From contig OX235270.1 of the NCBI GenBank assembly GCA_944472135.2, positions 83,275,168-83,339,167 on the forward strand: DNA of 64,000 nucleotides. The letters run 5' to 3'. Below, piece after piece: positions 11,372 through 21,939 of this stretch. The translations under genes and the position numbers were made by a program. Position 1 is the first letter of the stretch; the number at the start of each line of letters is the position of its first letter. The DNA comes from Trichobilharzia regenti (Eukaryota > Platyhelminthes > Trematoda > Strigeidida > Schistosomatidae). Below the pieces are notes generated by a model, which saw only the letters and a list, made by a program, of their open reading frames with translations, did no database searches and was not told the DNA's origin.

Positions 11372-12769
11372 GGGTCGTACCAGTGATTCAGGACACCTGG
11401 AAAATTTACCATGTGTTCCTGGATATAAGGGTAGTACAGGTTGGGCCTAGGTTGGCGGTTAAAAGGCATAGCATCAGAAGGTCTACCCATCCAACTGCTA
11501 TTCGTCATACCGGTATACACCTTCGGGTTGTTTTTATAACTTAAAGGGAATTGTGAAGGAAGGTGCTTTGGCTGCAAGACTTTAGGAGTCTTGGAGCCTG
11601 ACTTTCTATAAGGTGGAGCATGCGGAACACCTCCAGATGTACTTATGTTTCGAGAGGAGTTTTTCGTAACAAGTGATGGTTTGTTGGCATTCTTACTCTC
11701 AGCAGGCTTATTGAATACAAAGTATTCTTCCCCATCATTAGTCTCAACCCTGCGAAATTTGTTCATCGTGGTGAGGTTACTACGTTTGGGGGGAAATTTC
11801 TTAGAACAACTTGCAGAAGTTCTAGTCATTTTAACATCTTTCGATGAGGCTTTGTTTACAGGGGTACTGGTATCTAAATCAGTTCCTAGTTCCATTGGCA
11901 GGTGTGGTTGTTGTGTAGTTTGCTGAATGCTAGTTTCAGCACTAGGTGTCTGTTGCTGTGCACGATCCTTATTTGGTAAATCAAAGCTAGCTAGAGGAGG
12001 TGACCAGGTTATTACTACGCATTATTCTGCGCTGACACGGTGTTTTATCCTGAGCTACGGTTATAGACTTATAACTGCTATTCAGTCTTAAGTGATCCTG
12101 ACATTTAGTAAACTTACTAGCATCAAGGGAATTACTGAATTTAAAAATGATTGGGCAATTAGCCTGGTTAGACTTTTTACGAAGTCGTTTGCATTCACAT
12201 GGAACACTAGCCATGCCGCAACAAATCAGGATTTTGTGTCTTACAGTTTTCAGGGGCAGAGAGTCTGGGACGTTGTAAACTATAGCTTGGTGAGAAGAGG
12301 TTATACGCTTCATCACCTCCGTAGCCAAGCAGTCAATCAGATTTTCAGCTTTATTTAGGTTGTCTGGAGATATTTTAGGATGCCTTTCTAAAAGACAGGC
12401 TATTGGGTCTAAATTCAAAAGCTTATTTTGAGTTACATCCAGTAAACACTTAACCTGGCCAATATCAGAACGGCTCTCCGTGGTATTTGAGATTGGCAGT
12501 GACATACTATCAAACTGATCTAATTTTTTCTGAATTTCACTTACTTGCCTCTGCATATCTTTCAAAAGGAGGTTTAGTTTACAGAACTCAGAGTTCTCTA
12601 ACAGAACATCTTTCACCTGTATCACAGGAGTGAGATCTGCACTCAAACCATTTTGAGAGCTAGTAGTTGATACTGTATTACGAGGCGGTAATGCAGTTAT
12701 AACCGAATTTAAGCCACTATCTAAAACAATTGTGTTTCTACGAACACGTTTTTTAGAGATTTGGACCAT
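11296..12769 (-). pseudogene. CR1 ORF1 (RNA-binding protein), frameshifted
   Basis: ATG at 12769 opens a 260-codon frame with a coiled-coil-like stretch (KLNLLLKDMQRQVSEIQKKL) and a basic region, ending near 11987. A frame change at about 11990-12000 leads into a second frame running to 11296, with Lys/Ser-rich, Gln-rich and Pro/Tyr-rich parts. Its end overlaps the start of ORF2. By analogy with CR1 ORF1 it would bind element RNA; no zinc knuckle is visible. Confidence 0.7.
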
Positions 12770-12840
12770 AATTTCAAGAATTATATGACAATAAGCAGTA
12801 AATAAATTTCAGAGCAAACACGTGCAAAAATGTCACCAAT

Positions 12841-13159
12841 ATCTGGAACGTTTTTAGAATTGGGTCAAGTTCAACAATGCCTGGGTCAAAGAAGGGACAG
12901 AGTGTCTTGGATGCAAACAGGAAAGTAAGTCATGGTGACTTGTCTGTTACTTGTAACGATGTGTCTGATGTTAAGCATGACATGGTTGATGTTACTGTTT
13001 CGCCGTTCAGGGATAATAGGAACATCAAACTCCCTAAATTAGAACCACGGTGTTTTGATGGAAACCCGGCTGGTTATTTACAATTTGTAAAGGAGTTTGG
13101 GATCATGCTGAGTAGTTTTTTTATTAAGTGATGAATTGAAGTTGATGTATTTGATGAGG
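12841..13159 (+). pseudogene. truncated BEL gag start (first repeat unit)
   Basis: Near-identical to 13628-13946 by eye (for example VTC versus VNC and AGY versus AVY in the translation), beginning ATGCCTGGGTC at 12877. It stops abruptly at LTR 2 (13160). It shares with the downstream copy a run of T at about 13117-13123 that shifts the frame relative to the copy at 25642, so both derive from the same defective ancestor. Confidence 0.85.
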
Positions 13160-13518
13160 TGTCAATGGAGTTGAAGATTGAACGATCAATTCATGGTTGT
13201 TTGCTCAAAACCAACTTCCCCAATTTTCGCGGAGGCATCAATACGACAGTCATCGTCTCATCGGTCGCTGTTCAGAAAGAAGTCAGGAGACAACCATCAG
13301 AAGTAATCTTGTGATTTATTATTGTAATATTTGTTCACAGACCTTAGTTGTCACATTGTTTATATGTTGGTGAAACAATAAAGAATCCTCGAATCACCAA
13401 TTGGTGTTTTGGATTTTTCATCCGTTATTAATAAGCGTTTCTGAGAAACTTCAAGGAACAGCGTGAGCCCGAGCGTAGCGAGAGCTGGGCATTGACGATT
13501 TACGAGACGCGGCTGACA
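13160..13518 (+). repeat. BEL LTR 2 (internal)
   Basis: TGTCAATGGAG ... GGCTGACA. It lies directly on a gag fragment to its left (TTGATGAGG), not on the usual 3' untranslated sequence. It is followed by a full leader. Confidence 0.92.
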
Positions 13519-13663
13519 GTTTCTGACGATAGAAACAGATTCTGGCGAATTCAGACAATTGGTGACAGCTTGGATATTCACCGTTCATGTTTCCTGGTGC
13601 TGGCCAAGTCCTCCTTGAACAAGCAATATCTGGAACGTTTTTAGAATTGGGTCAAGTTCAACA

Positions 13664-14458
13664 ATGCCTGGGTCAAAGAAGGGACAGAGTGTCTTGGATG
13701 CAAACAGGAAAGTAAGTCATGGTGACTTGTCTGTTAATTGTAACGATGTGTCTGATGTTAAGCATGACATGGTTGATGTTACTGTTTCGCCGTTCAGGGA
13801 TAATAGGAACATCAAACTCCCTAAATTAGAACCACGGTGTTTTGATGGAAACCCAGCTGTTTATTTACAATTTGTAAAGGAGTTTGGGATCATGCTGAGT
13901 AGTTTTTTTATTAAGTGATGAATTGAAGTTGATGTATTTGATGAGATATTGCACTGGAGATGCTGCAAGAGCTATACAGTGCTGTAAGTTTATGAAGCCA
14001 AAAGAGGGCTACTACAAGGCTATGAGCATACTACGTCAAAGGTTTGGAAGACCTTCGATGATTGTACGGAAATTATTCTAGGCTGTTAAGGGTAATGGTA
14101 GTCAACTACAAGATGATCCAAGGTACTTACTGAGGTTTTGAATAATTTGCTGATTTAAAAGAATGCATTGATTTCGATGAATTTCATGAGTGACCTCAAC
14201 TCGAGTTTTATACTAGAAGTAACAGCAAGACGCCTACCTACTCGACTGCAAAGGAAGTGGGTGAAGATAAGCTCCCGTATGGAGGATGAGGGTATCGAGC
14301 CAAAATTTGATGATCACCTGAAACTAGTAAAAGATAGTGTCAACCAAACCATGAGCAAGTTTGCCAGTATATTGAATCTCACCCCTAGAATAGAGCAGTC
14401 TGAGGGCAAACCGCAATCATTGATGACGAAAGGGTCTCAGAGAGGTGGATATCGATAA
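13664..14458 (+). pseudogene. BEL gag, N-terminal part (second repeat unit)
   Basis: Starts ATGCCTGGGTC at 13664. The first 84 codons contain the FDGNPAVYLQFVKEF block typical of BEL/Pao gag (DUF1759-like). A shift in a T run near 13897 and several stops follow. The frame recovers at about 14168 (NSSFILEVTARRLPTRLQ) and ends at TAA (14456-14458), immediately before the next ORF in the same frame. The same TAA is present in the copy at 25642. Confidence 0.85.
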
Positions 14459-14464
14459 AGGTCT

Positions 14465-15619
14465 ATGATGTATAGTAATGCATATAGACCTAGTGAGTGT
14501 AACAGGTTTCGTAGTACATCCTCAACAGATAAGTTACAAGATGCAAGACAAACACGGTTGTGGTTTACACGTTTGCAAGAGGTGCATACAAAGGTGAACT
14601 GTGAACCAGTGAGCAAGTTCAGTGATATGCTAAATGTGAAATCCAGGCCTGACTCCGAATTGTGTGACGATAACGGTGTTGTGAAGAAGTCTGTAGTTGC
14701 AACTGGTAAGCCATTGTTGAATAGAGTGTCACAGAATAGAGTTGCTGCTTCAGAGTGCAGTTCTGACTCCAAAGGTTTACAAAGTATAACTAGTCAGAGT
14801 GAAGATACAAAACCTTTTAGGATTTGCGAGGAGGAACCAAAATTGTCTACTTCTGTTAATAAAGAGTTTGAAAATGATGAAGTTGACGGTAAATTGAATA
14901 TTCGTGATAATGATCATGATACTTCACAGTTGTCTTTGGTTGATCATGATGAGATGATAGATATGCCTACTACTGCTGAGTTGAACAAAAGTTCTGTACA
15001 ACTTGAACGTGAAGTAGAAATAAATGCAGGTGCAGTTGCAGAAGTTATGGATATTTGTGAGACCGTCAGTGTGAGTGATCAGCATGTAGCCCACCTATCA
15101 TCAGATGCTAGTGTTAAACATGAGCTGATAGTAAAAGACACCAGTGGTGGTGGTCTTGCAGGTAGACAACTTTCTGAAAGTCGAGCAACAACAGCTTCTG
15201 ATCCACCGCCAACTTCATCAACTGGTATCAATCAGTCGTCGTTGGTGTTGTCATCCACAATGAGAAGGACGCCCATCAACTCAAGTATCTTGTGCAATGA
15301 CTGTGATAGTATTGGTGCATTTGAAAGGACGAAAGATATTGCTCAGTTCAGAGAGGATAAGCCAAGTGTAAGCGAGAGAGTAATTGTTAAATTGACTTGC
15401 ACGAATAAAGGCATTTCTAGTTTCAAGTTACTATTTGAATGCTATTATCTTTGGTGTAAATTACTCTGTGTCTACGCTTGGTTGACCAGATACTTCGTGT
15501 GTTTGTTCGTCATCTATGTTCTACGATACAATGACATGAGCGTGTTGCCGTTCAGATTTGAGGATATAGCTGATGGCGGGAAGTCAGGAAATGAACTCCG
15601 CTACGATTTTCCAACCTAG
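14465..15619 (+). CDS. chimeric BEL ORF: gag C-terminal part joined to a pol remnant
   Basis: This is an open frame of 384 codons in frame with the gag before it (separated by one TAA). Most of it is acidic, Ser/Thr-rich and low in complexity. The last ~70 residues contain YYLWCKLLCVYAWLTRY ... MSVLPFRFEDI, which matches the region between RNase H and integrase of the autonomous copy at 28700-32787 (KYYSSWYKLLKAVAWLTRY ... MNVGPLRVEDI). It then jumps to the end of pol (YDFPT, stop). Protease, RT, RNase H and integrase are therefore deleted as one internal block. The copy ending at 27614 has the same join, so this looks like a propagated non-autonomous subfamily. Whether any protein is made is unknown. 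Confidence 0.75.
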   Translation: MMYSNAYRPSECNRFRSTSSTDKLQDARQTRLWFTRLQEVHTKVNCEPVSKFSDMLNVKSRPDSELCDDNGVVKKSVVATGKPLLNRVSQNRVAASECSSDSKGLQSITSQSEDTKPFRICEEEPKLSTSVNKEFENDEVDGKLNIRDNDHDTSQLSLVDHDEMIDMPTTAELNKSSVQLEREVEINAGAVAEVMDICETVSVSDQHVAHLSSDASVKHELIVKDTSGGGLAGRQLSESRATTASDPPPTSSTGINQSSLVLSSTMRRTPINSSILCNDCDSIGAFERTKDIAQFREDKPSVSERVIVKLTCTNKGISSFKLLFECYYLWCKLLCVYAWLTRYFVCLFVIYVLRYNDMSVLPFRFEDIADGGKSGNELRYDFPT

Positions 15620-16772
15620 GGTGTCAACCTGAAAAGGGTTGTAGGCGTACTGCTGTAAGTCCTACAATTCTTCAAAGGGTAGCGCATCAATAAGCAGCCC
15701 AACATGCCTGGTGTGTGATTTTGTACATATGTTCATGTTGTATATACTGAATTGGTATCATCTGTCATCTAGCTGTCGGTAACTCTGTTTGTGTCCGGAC
15801 GACTTCCACTTGGATCATCAACCTGAGAGGGAATGTAGGCGTACTGCTGTAAGTCCTACAGTTCTTCAAGGGTAGTTCGTCATGCCGGAATCCACAACAT
15901 TTGATGTAGTGATTGTACATATGTTTGTGTTCAATACTTGTGTGGGTTCCAATTATTGTAATTGTTGGTTAGTCTTGATTGTGTCCGGACATTCCACAAC
16001 TTACAATCGTCAACCTGTGAAGGGTTGTAGGCGTACTGGTGTAAGTCCTGCAATTCTTCAAAGGAATTCCATCAAGACATGATCCGTGAGGTTATTTGTA
16101 CTGTTTGTGTATACGTGTGGTGTGTCATATCAATTGGTGTATTTTGGATTCATTGTGTTTCCTCGTTGTTTTCGTACCTTGTTTTTGTTGCATAATTTTG
16201 TTAAAATTTTCGTCGTGATTACTTCTGAAGTTGTGTCCACTATTATACATCCATGAATGAATTGATTGATGTTAGAGACAGCAGATGGGTCGTATACGCC
16301 GGGGAGGCTAGGCTATTGCTGAGAATGAAATGCACACGGAGATAATTGTTAGCTGCGGTCCCACATGCCGGGGAGAAAGAGTGTAAACGACTGAGGCTCG
16401 CATGCGTCACCGCTACTAGAACTGAGGCAGAATGAGTGACAAGCGATTTCAGTGGTAATTGGTAGTGAGTAGATAAGAGGATGTGCGTAGAGTATCGTGA
16501 GGTGCTGATATAGTCACGTTGCATTCTGCAAGAGTCATTCTAGCAAGTGGCGATTGTGTTGCAAGATGTCAAGAGGAGGTCTCTGTCTGGAGGCGCAGGT
16601 CGTCAGCGATGTGTGAGATTGTGCTGTGGTGGTATGCTTGTGGTGTGTTGGCTTTTCTGTTTGTTTTCCATTTCAGCTCTGTCCGTGTGATCCAGGTTCT
16701 CGCAATGGCATCCAAGTCAACGTGTATTGGTCGTGAAGGAAAAAAGGGTTGGATCTCATTTTTGCCGGGGAG
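15620..16772 (+). other. BEL 3' untranslated region with three hairpin repeats
   Basis: No coding frame is convincing. A block TCAACCTGAGAAGG-TTGTAGG-loop-CCTACAA-TTCTTCAAAGG recurs three times about 190 bp apart (hairpins at 15639-15667, 15834-15860 and 16025-16053). The third pair is TTGTAGG with CCTGCAA, still pairable through G-U. The same three occur at 32807-33221. The remainder up to LTR 3 is unremarkable. Confidence 0.8.
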
Positions 16773-17131
16773 TGTCAATGGAGTTGAAGATTGAACGATC
16801 AATTCTTGGTTGTTCACTCAAAACCAACTTCCCCAATTTTCGCGGAGGCATCAATACGACAGTCATCGTCTCATCGGTCGCTGTTCGGAAAGAAGTCAGG
16901 AGACAACCATCAGAAGTAATCTTGTGATTTATTATTGTAATATTTGTTCACAGACCTTAGTTGTCACATTGTTTATATGTTGGTGAAACAATAAAGAATC
17001 CTCGAATCACCAATTGGTGTTTTGGATTTTTCATCCGTTATTAATAAGCGTTTCTGAGAAACTTCAAGGAACAGCGTGAGCCCGAGCGTAGCAAGAGCTG
17101 GGCATTAACGGTTCACGAGACGTGGCTGACA
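16773..17131 (+). repeat. BEL LTR 3
   Basis: TGTCAATGGAG ... GTGGCTGACA, with a few more differences from LTR 1 than LTR 2 has. Followed immediately by ATATG (17132-17136), the right target-site duplication. Confidence 0.92.
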
Positions 17132-17136
17132 ATATG

Positions 17137-18490
17137 TGACCTTTCAACTATATTAGTTGTGTGATTACCAAAGGTTATTATAAACCCTAGGTAACACTTT
17201 GTCCACATAATCTTCTCAAGAATCCTGTAATTCACTAGGTATTCATGGGTCTCAAGGTGCACTAGGTACATGCAGTTAGGACAGTAATTAAATCTGGGAG
17301 GATTCCGCCAGCACATTACCTGCAACTGACATATCCATATCTTGCAGAGTTGTCAACTTGTGAATTAGTTTCATTCGGGCATTATTACTCTTAATGCACG
17401 CAATAGTTTCACCTTCCTACCTATTCTGTATACTAATAGCTCTACTTAAAACTTTTACCAAAAATACAGTGTGGAATCAAGCTGTAATCAAAAACAACAA
17501 AAAATAAAAAATAAACAGGAACCACTTGGCGACAGCCTAAACCTTTTCTACGAAGCTGACTGAAATGAATAGCTGTCTCCCATGAAGACTGGATTGTTTG
17601 CAGACAATCAGTGAGTGTTTCACGATTCACTGAAAGTATCTAATCACTTTGAGAGAAACACCTTTGTCTCTAAACTTCCCTAAATTGTCAATGTCACAAG
17701 ATAAGGATACCTTTCCAAAATGACTTCTCACGCAGGGGAAAATATTCCCCGTTTCGTAGTCTGCATTAATTATTGCCGTGATACTATGGAAATCAGTGTT
17801 TATCAGATCCTTTCAGCTTGGTTACAGAGGAGCAACACTGGCGATTATCAGTACAACGCGTATATAACACAAAGTATCTCCCCTATTTTAATGCAACACT
17901 AAACAGCAAAACGTTTTTAATCCATAGAACTATCAGCTTTAAAATCTATATTTTGATGCAGAGAAGTGTATAAAAAATACAGCACAGCAAGTTAATGTTT
18001 ATCTTAAATATATTTCTCCTGTGGTTCTCTACTCAAATTACCTTGGAATGTTGGGACAGCTTTCTGGTGGTATTGACATATGCACATTGAGAGGGGATAC
18101 CAAAAACCCGTCAGTGTGATCCAAAAAGTGGACGCTCCCAGCTGGCGTATCGAAAAGCGCAAGTATGTTCATCGTAAACACAAGAGTAGGCTTGTATGAA
18201 GGTGTGAATAACACTCCTATCATTTCAGATGCATATGAATCTAGGTTTCATGTGTTATGACCCAAAATCGACGCCACACAGTAGAGTGGTGTCAGCTCGT
18301 GGTTTTAGATCATTGTGGGCGACACATAGGGCGTTTACTAGAAACATCAGTGAAGTGCTGACCACATCTGGTGAGGTCAGAATTGAGGATATGCATCCAG
18401 TCAGCCAGCCTTGATCTTTAGGGCAACCCCGGCATCCTAAAAGGGGTTCGAAGGGAGACCACATACGTCGTAGTTGACATAACCAATTTA
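17137..18490. other. unique DNA with a SINE A1 tail fragment
   Basis: No recognisable gene. 17449-17515 is the 3' end of a SINE A1 (ACAGTGTGGAATCAAGC ... A-rich). Short open frames around 18038-18494 match no family I recognise. Confidence 0.5.
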
Positions 18491-18499
18491 TCATAAAAT

Positions 18500-18765
18500 G
18501 TTTTCCAAGAAATGGCTATGGACCTGATCTGCTTTCTATTTCCCTTCTCTCTAGAACAGAATATCTCAGAGAAGATAGGAGGACAGCCCAGAAGCTAAGG
18601 AGGAATTATGCCACAATGGAGTACTGCTTTTCCCACCGAGTTATGAACATCTGGAACCGACTTCCAGAAGAAGTGGTGCCTGTGCCCTCAAGTGTCTCAT
18701 TAAAGAAAGTAAAAAACAAGCACAACAGCGGACTAGGAGGGGATTGACATGAACTTCAAGCCTTC
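18500..18765 (+). mobile_element. fragment of a non-LTR retrotransposon (RT C-terminus)
   Basis: The plus strand translates to SHRVMNIWNRLPEEVVPVPS followed by a SLKKVKNKHN block. This is the conserved end of CR1/Jockey-type reverse transcriptases (pattern NRVVxxWNxLPxxVVxA). No upstream RT motifs remain; stops and shifts are present. A similar end lies at 35990-36160. Confidence 0.65.
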
Positions 18766-19680
18766 TATCCCCGGTCAACAGATATGAATCTGAAATCTTA
18801 TCATAGCACGACAGAGTCCGTCTGTGGGGTTTACACAACAATGCGCGCTATTGTCACTCGGAGATAGTCAGTAACTTGAAAATTCAGAGGGATGAGACGG
18901 TCAACAAAGTAGGAATCACATCATCTTATCCATTAAAAGGCTTTATTTAGTGGGTGATGGATTTCCTTCTATGTATTTAAATAGATTTTCCTCACCTCTT
19001 GTCCACTGCCATACTTTCAAAAAATGATTTCAGGCCTACAACGGCCTCTCATGAGTCGAGTTATCAGTCAGTAGTGTGGGTAATAATTTTGATAGGAAAG
19101 TCGGATTCTAACCACTGCATAGTGAAATGGTATACTAAATAAGTTTTCATAACTTCATGAAGAAAATGTCGGAGAAGGCATGAACATGAAATGAAGCGTG
19201 AGGACTGATATGAGGATCGATTACCTAGTTCGGAAAATGAACCAGTCAGAATTATGTCGTAGATAGACAACCAGTTGATGTATCCATTATAACTGCCACT
19301 TCGCTGGCCCGATGATCTAGTATTCGTCCGCTTGTTTCACATATATATCACTGATTCTTTGTGTGAAAAACTTCATTCACTCAATCCATTATGTGTTCTC
19401 CACCCAGTAAAGGGCTATGAAATCAGAAACCTATCGCAGAAATTTGTGGCTGATGAGTGATACGCGGGATCAATGAGTCTGCTACTGGCTGAGGCACTTC
19501 TATCAGTTCAACCAAACGTTTCGAATTTTAACAAGTATCACTTAAATATAGGTGCCAGTATGTTTTGCTATTTACCACAGCTATTGATGTTGTTCTGGTT
19601 GTTTTATTCCTTGTTTTCCGGTTTTAAGGGAGCAATCCACAAGGTCGCTTCTCTCTAAACTATGTCTTAATGTAACATTC
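18766..19680. other. no gene seen
   Basis: Unique-looking, moderately AT-rich DNA. No feature supported. Confidence 0.4.
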
Positions 19681-21534
19681 CCTTTCTCAGGCGTGAGGCT
19701 AGTAACCCACCATGTAAACAAAGTTGCTACAGAAACTTCAGTCCGATGAATCTCTGCGCCAAAAGAAAAGTCTTTTTGGGACATGGAACGTCCACACCCT
19801 GTACGAGATTGGAAAAGCTGCCCAGATCGCAAACGAAATGAAAAGATACGGAATTCAAGTACTGGGGATATGTGAAAGTAGACGAGGCGGAAATGGACTC
19901 ACGAAATCGTCAACGGGCGAGTCAGTGATCTACTCCGGTCACCCAGAAGATAACAACACGCACACCAAGGGCGAGGCTATCATGATGTCACCAACGTCAA
20001 CAAAGGCCCTGATGCAATGGGAGGCGATCTCGTCCAGGATAATGACCGCCAGATTCAACTACAAATGAAGGAAAGCGTCAGTTTTACAATGCTATGCGCC
20101 CACAGACAACGCAGACCTCGAAAAGAAAGAAGAATTCTACAGACAACTACAAACAACAATAGACAACACTCCAGCTGGTGACATTAAAATCCTCGTGGGA
20201 GACATGAACGCCAAAGTGGGACCAGGCAACATAGGAAGGGAACTCATCATGGGTAGAGAAGCTCTCAAAGAAATGAATGAAAATGGAGAACTCTTCGCTG
20301 ACTTCTGCGCCTTCAACGAACTAGTGATTGGTGGCAGCGTATACAAACACAAAGATATCCACGGGGCTACATGGGTGTCACCAGATGGGCGAACCGAAAA
20401 CCAAATTGACTGCATCTCAATCTCAAGGAAGTGGAGGCGCGGCCTACTGGACAGAAAAGTAAGAAGAGCAGCAGGCGTTGGCTCAAACCACTATCTCGTG
20501 CAAGGGACAATCCAAATCAAACTATGGGCTTCCAGAGAATCAGGAGCTGCAGATAGACCACAAGCCAAGTTCAACACTCGAAAACTGAAGGACCAAGATA
20601 CAAAGGAAACCTTCATTGCAGGCATAAGGGACAAAGCCGAGACACAAATCGACACTAGAGAAGAGGTCGGAGTCGAAAAGCACTGGAACAACTTGAAAAC
20701 GGTGTGGAGTCAAACCTGCATGGAAGTTCTACGCAGAAAGAAGAGGCAGGACAAACAGTGGCTCACTACGGACACTTGGAAACTAATAGAAGGGAGAAGG
20801 ACAGTGAAACAAAAGATTATCCAGTGCACTGACGAGCAACAAAAACAGGAGTTGAATGCAAGCTACAATACGCTGAACAAAAGAGTGAAGAAGAGTGCCA
20901 GGGAAGACAAAAGAAAATATTATGAAGCCATGTCAAGTGAAGCAGAACAAGCTGCAGGCAAAGGAGACCTCGCCACACTCTACCAAACAACTAGGAACCT
21001 ATCGGGAAAAGTTCGGCACAGATTAAGCCAGTCAAGGATGACAATAGAAAGTCAATCACCAAAGAGGTGGAGTAAAGGAAACACTGGGCTGAACACTTCA
21101 AAAGACTTCTAAATCGACCGCCAACTACAAAAAGCCCAATAATACCAATAGCGCAAGCAGAACTATCAGTGGACATAAACCCTCCGACGAAAACAGAAAT
21201 TCTGAAGGCCATAAAGACGCTGAAAACTGGAAAAGGAGCAAGACCAGACGTAATCCCAGCCGAGGCGTTGAAAATGTACCCAGAGACAACAGTGGACTTG
21301 ACGATACGAATACTGGAGAAGGTGTGGAAAGAGAGCAAGGTACTTGCGGACTGGAAGAAAGGCTACTTACACAAACTCCAAAGAAATGAAACTTAAGCCA
21401 ATGCAAGAACTGGCGCGGTATTATGCTCATATCTAACCCGAGCAAAATACCAAGCCGCATCCTCTTGGAGAGAATCAAAGACGCCATAGATGAAAACTTT
21501 TGAACATAGTAGGCTAGATTCAGGAGGAAAAAGC
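19681..21534 (+). mobile_element. RTE-like non-LTR retrotransposon, 3'-truncated and broken
   Basis: Begins GGCGTGAGGCTAGTAACCC. The first frame (to 20068) gives an endonuclease start: LFGTWNVHTLYEIGKAAQ and VLGICESRRGG. After a stop, 20195-21112 resumes with GDMNAKVG and NQIDCISISRKWRRGLLDRK, then an RT N-terminal linker. 21169-21396 continues with MDINPPTKTEILKAIKTL and KTGKGARPDVIPAEALK. It decays and ends at about 21534, where an antisense BEL LTR abuts. Family: RTE-like (the CFDP2-like endonuclease type); the clade assignment is inference. It would encode an APE endonuclease and RT for target-primed reverse transcription, but most of the RT is absent. Confidence 0.8.
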
Positions 21535-21855
21535 TGGCAATCACGTCTCAAAAACCGTTAATGCCCAGCTCTTGCTACGGTGGGCCTCTCGCTGTCCCTC
21601 GAAGCCTTTCAGAAACCCTTAGTACTAACGGACGTAAAAACCAGAACACCGATTGGCGACTGGAGAATTCTCCATTCTAACACGAACATATAAGCAGCAT
21701 AATAAACTAAGGTTTCTGACAGATTTTATAGGTTCTTTCTGAACAGCGACCGATGAGACGATGACTGGCAGATTGATCACGCGCGAAAATTATGGGCAAG
21801 TTGGTTTTGAGCGAACAACCATGAATTGATCGTTCAATCTTCAACTGCATTGACA
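21535..21855 (-). mobile_element. antisense BEL solo LTR, diverged
   Basis: Reverse complement of the BEL LTR: starts (minus) at 21855 as TGTCAATGCAGTTGAAG and ends near 21535. Several indels are present and no target-site duplication was found. It forms the right edge of the RTE-like element; its orientation is opposite to the other LTRs except the 37-bp piece at 28635. Confidence 0.8.
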
Positions 21856-21939
21856 AAAAATAAAAAGAAACTTATTCTTCGCCAAAATCTAAGATGGGAA
21901 ATGATGCAAGCCGATAAAGCCTTCAAAACGCCAGTTATC

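Larger units (their letters stand above)
7216..12836 (-). mobile_element. CR1-clade non-LTR retrotransposon, near full length, inactive
   Basis: Reading on the minus strand: ORF1 (12769-11296), ORF2 with an endonuclease and reverse transcriptase (11371-8383), a ~1.1-kb 3' UTR, and an (ATT)n tail at the BEL junction (AATAATAAT on the plus strand at 7214-7231). The insertion splits the BEL leader, with CAAT at both edges (7212-7215 and 12837-12840). Single-base frameshifts break both ORFs. A second CR1-like 3' terminus near 7454 (TAATAATGTATATTCTC) raises the possibility that a short 5'-truncated copy occupies 7216-7450 beside the long one. Confidence 0.85.
6743..17136 (+). mobile_element. three-LTR tandem BEL/Pao element with nested CR1
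   Basis: Three near-identical ~359-bp LTRs (6748-7106, 13160-13518, 16773-17131) lie in the same orientation. The outermost pair is flanked by one 5-bp repeat, ATATG (6743-6747 and 17132-17136). The middle LTR follows directly on a truncated gag start (12841-13159) that matches the gag start after it. Read without the nested CR1 (7216-12836), the structure is LTR, leader, partial gag, LTR, leader, gag, pol remnant, 3' region, LTR. The single duplication around the outer LTRs implies either integration as a dimer or recombination after integration. No protease, RT or integrase remains, so the unit is non-autonomous. Confidence 0.88.

Noticed and set aside
15639..16053. CRISPR-like spaced repeat array
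   Set aside because: The three repeats with ~190-bp spacing lie in a retrotransposon UTR of a eukaryote; the spacers are conserved between copies, unlike CRISPR spacers.
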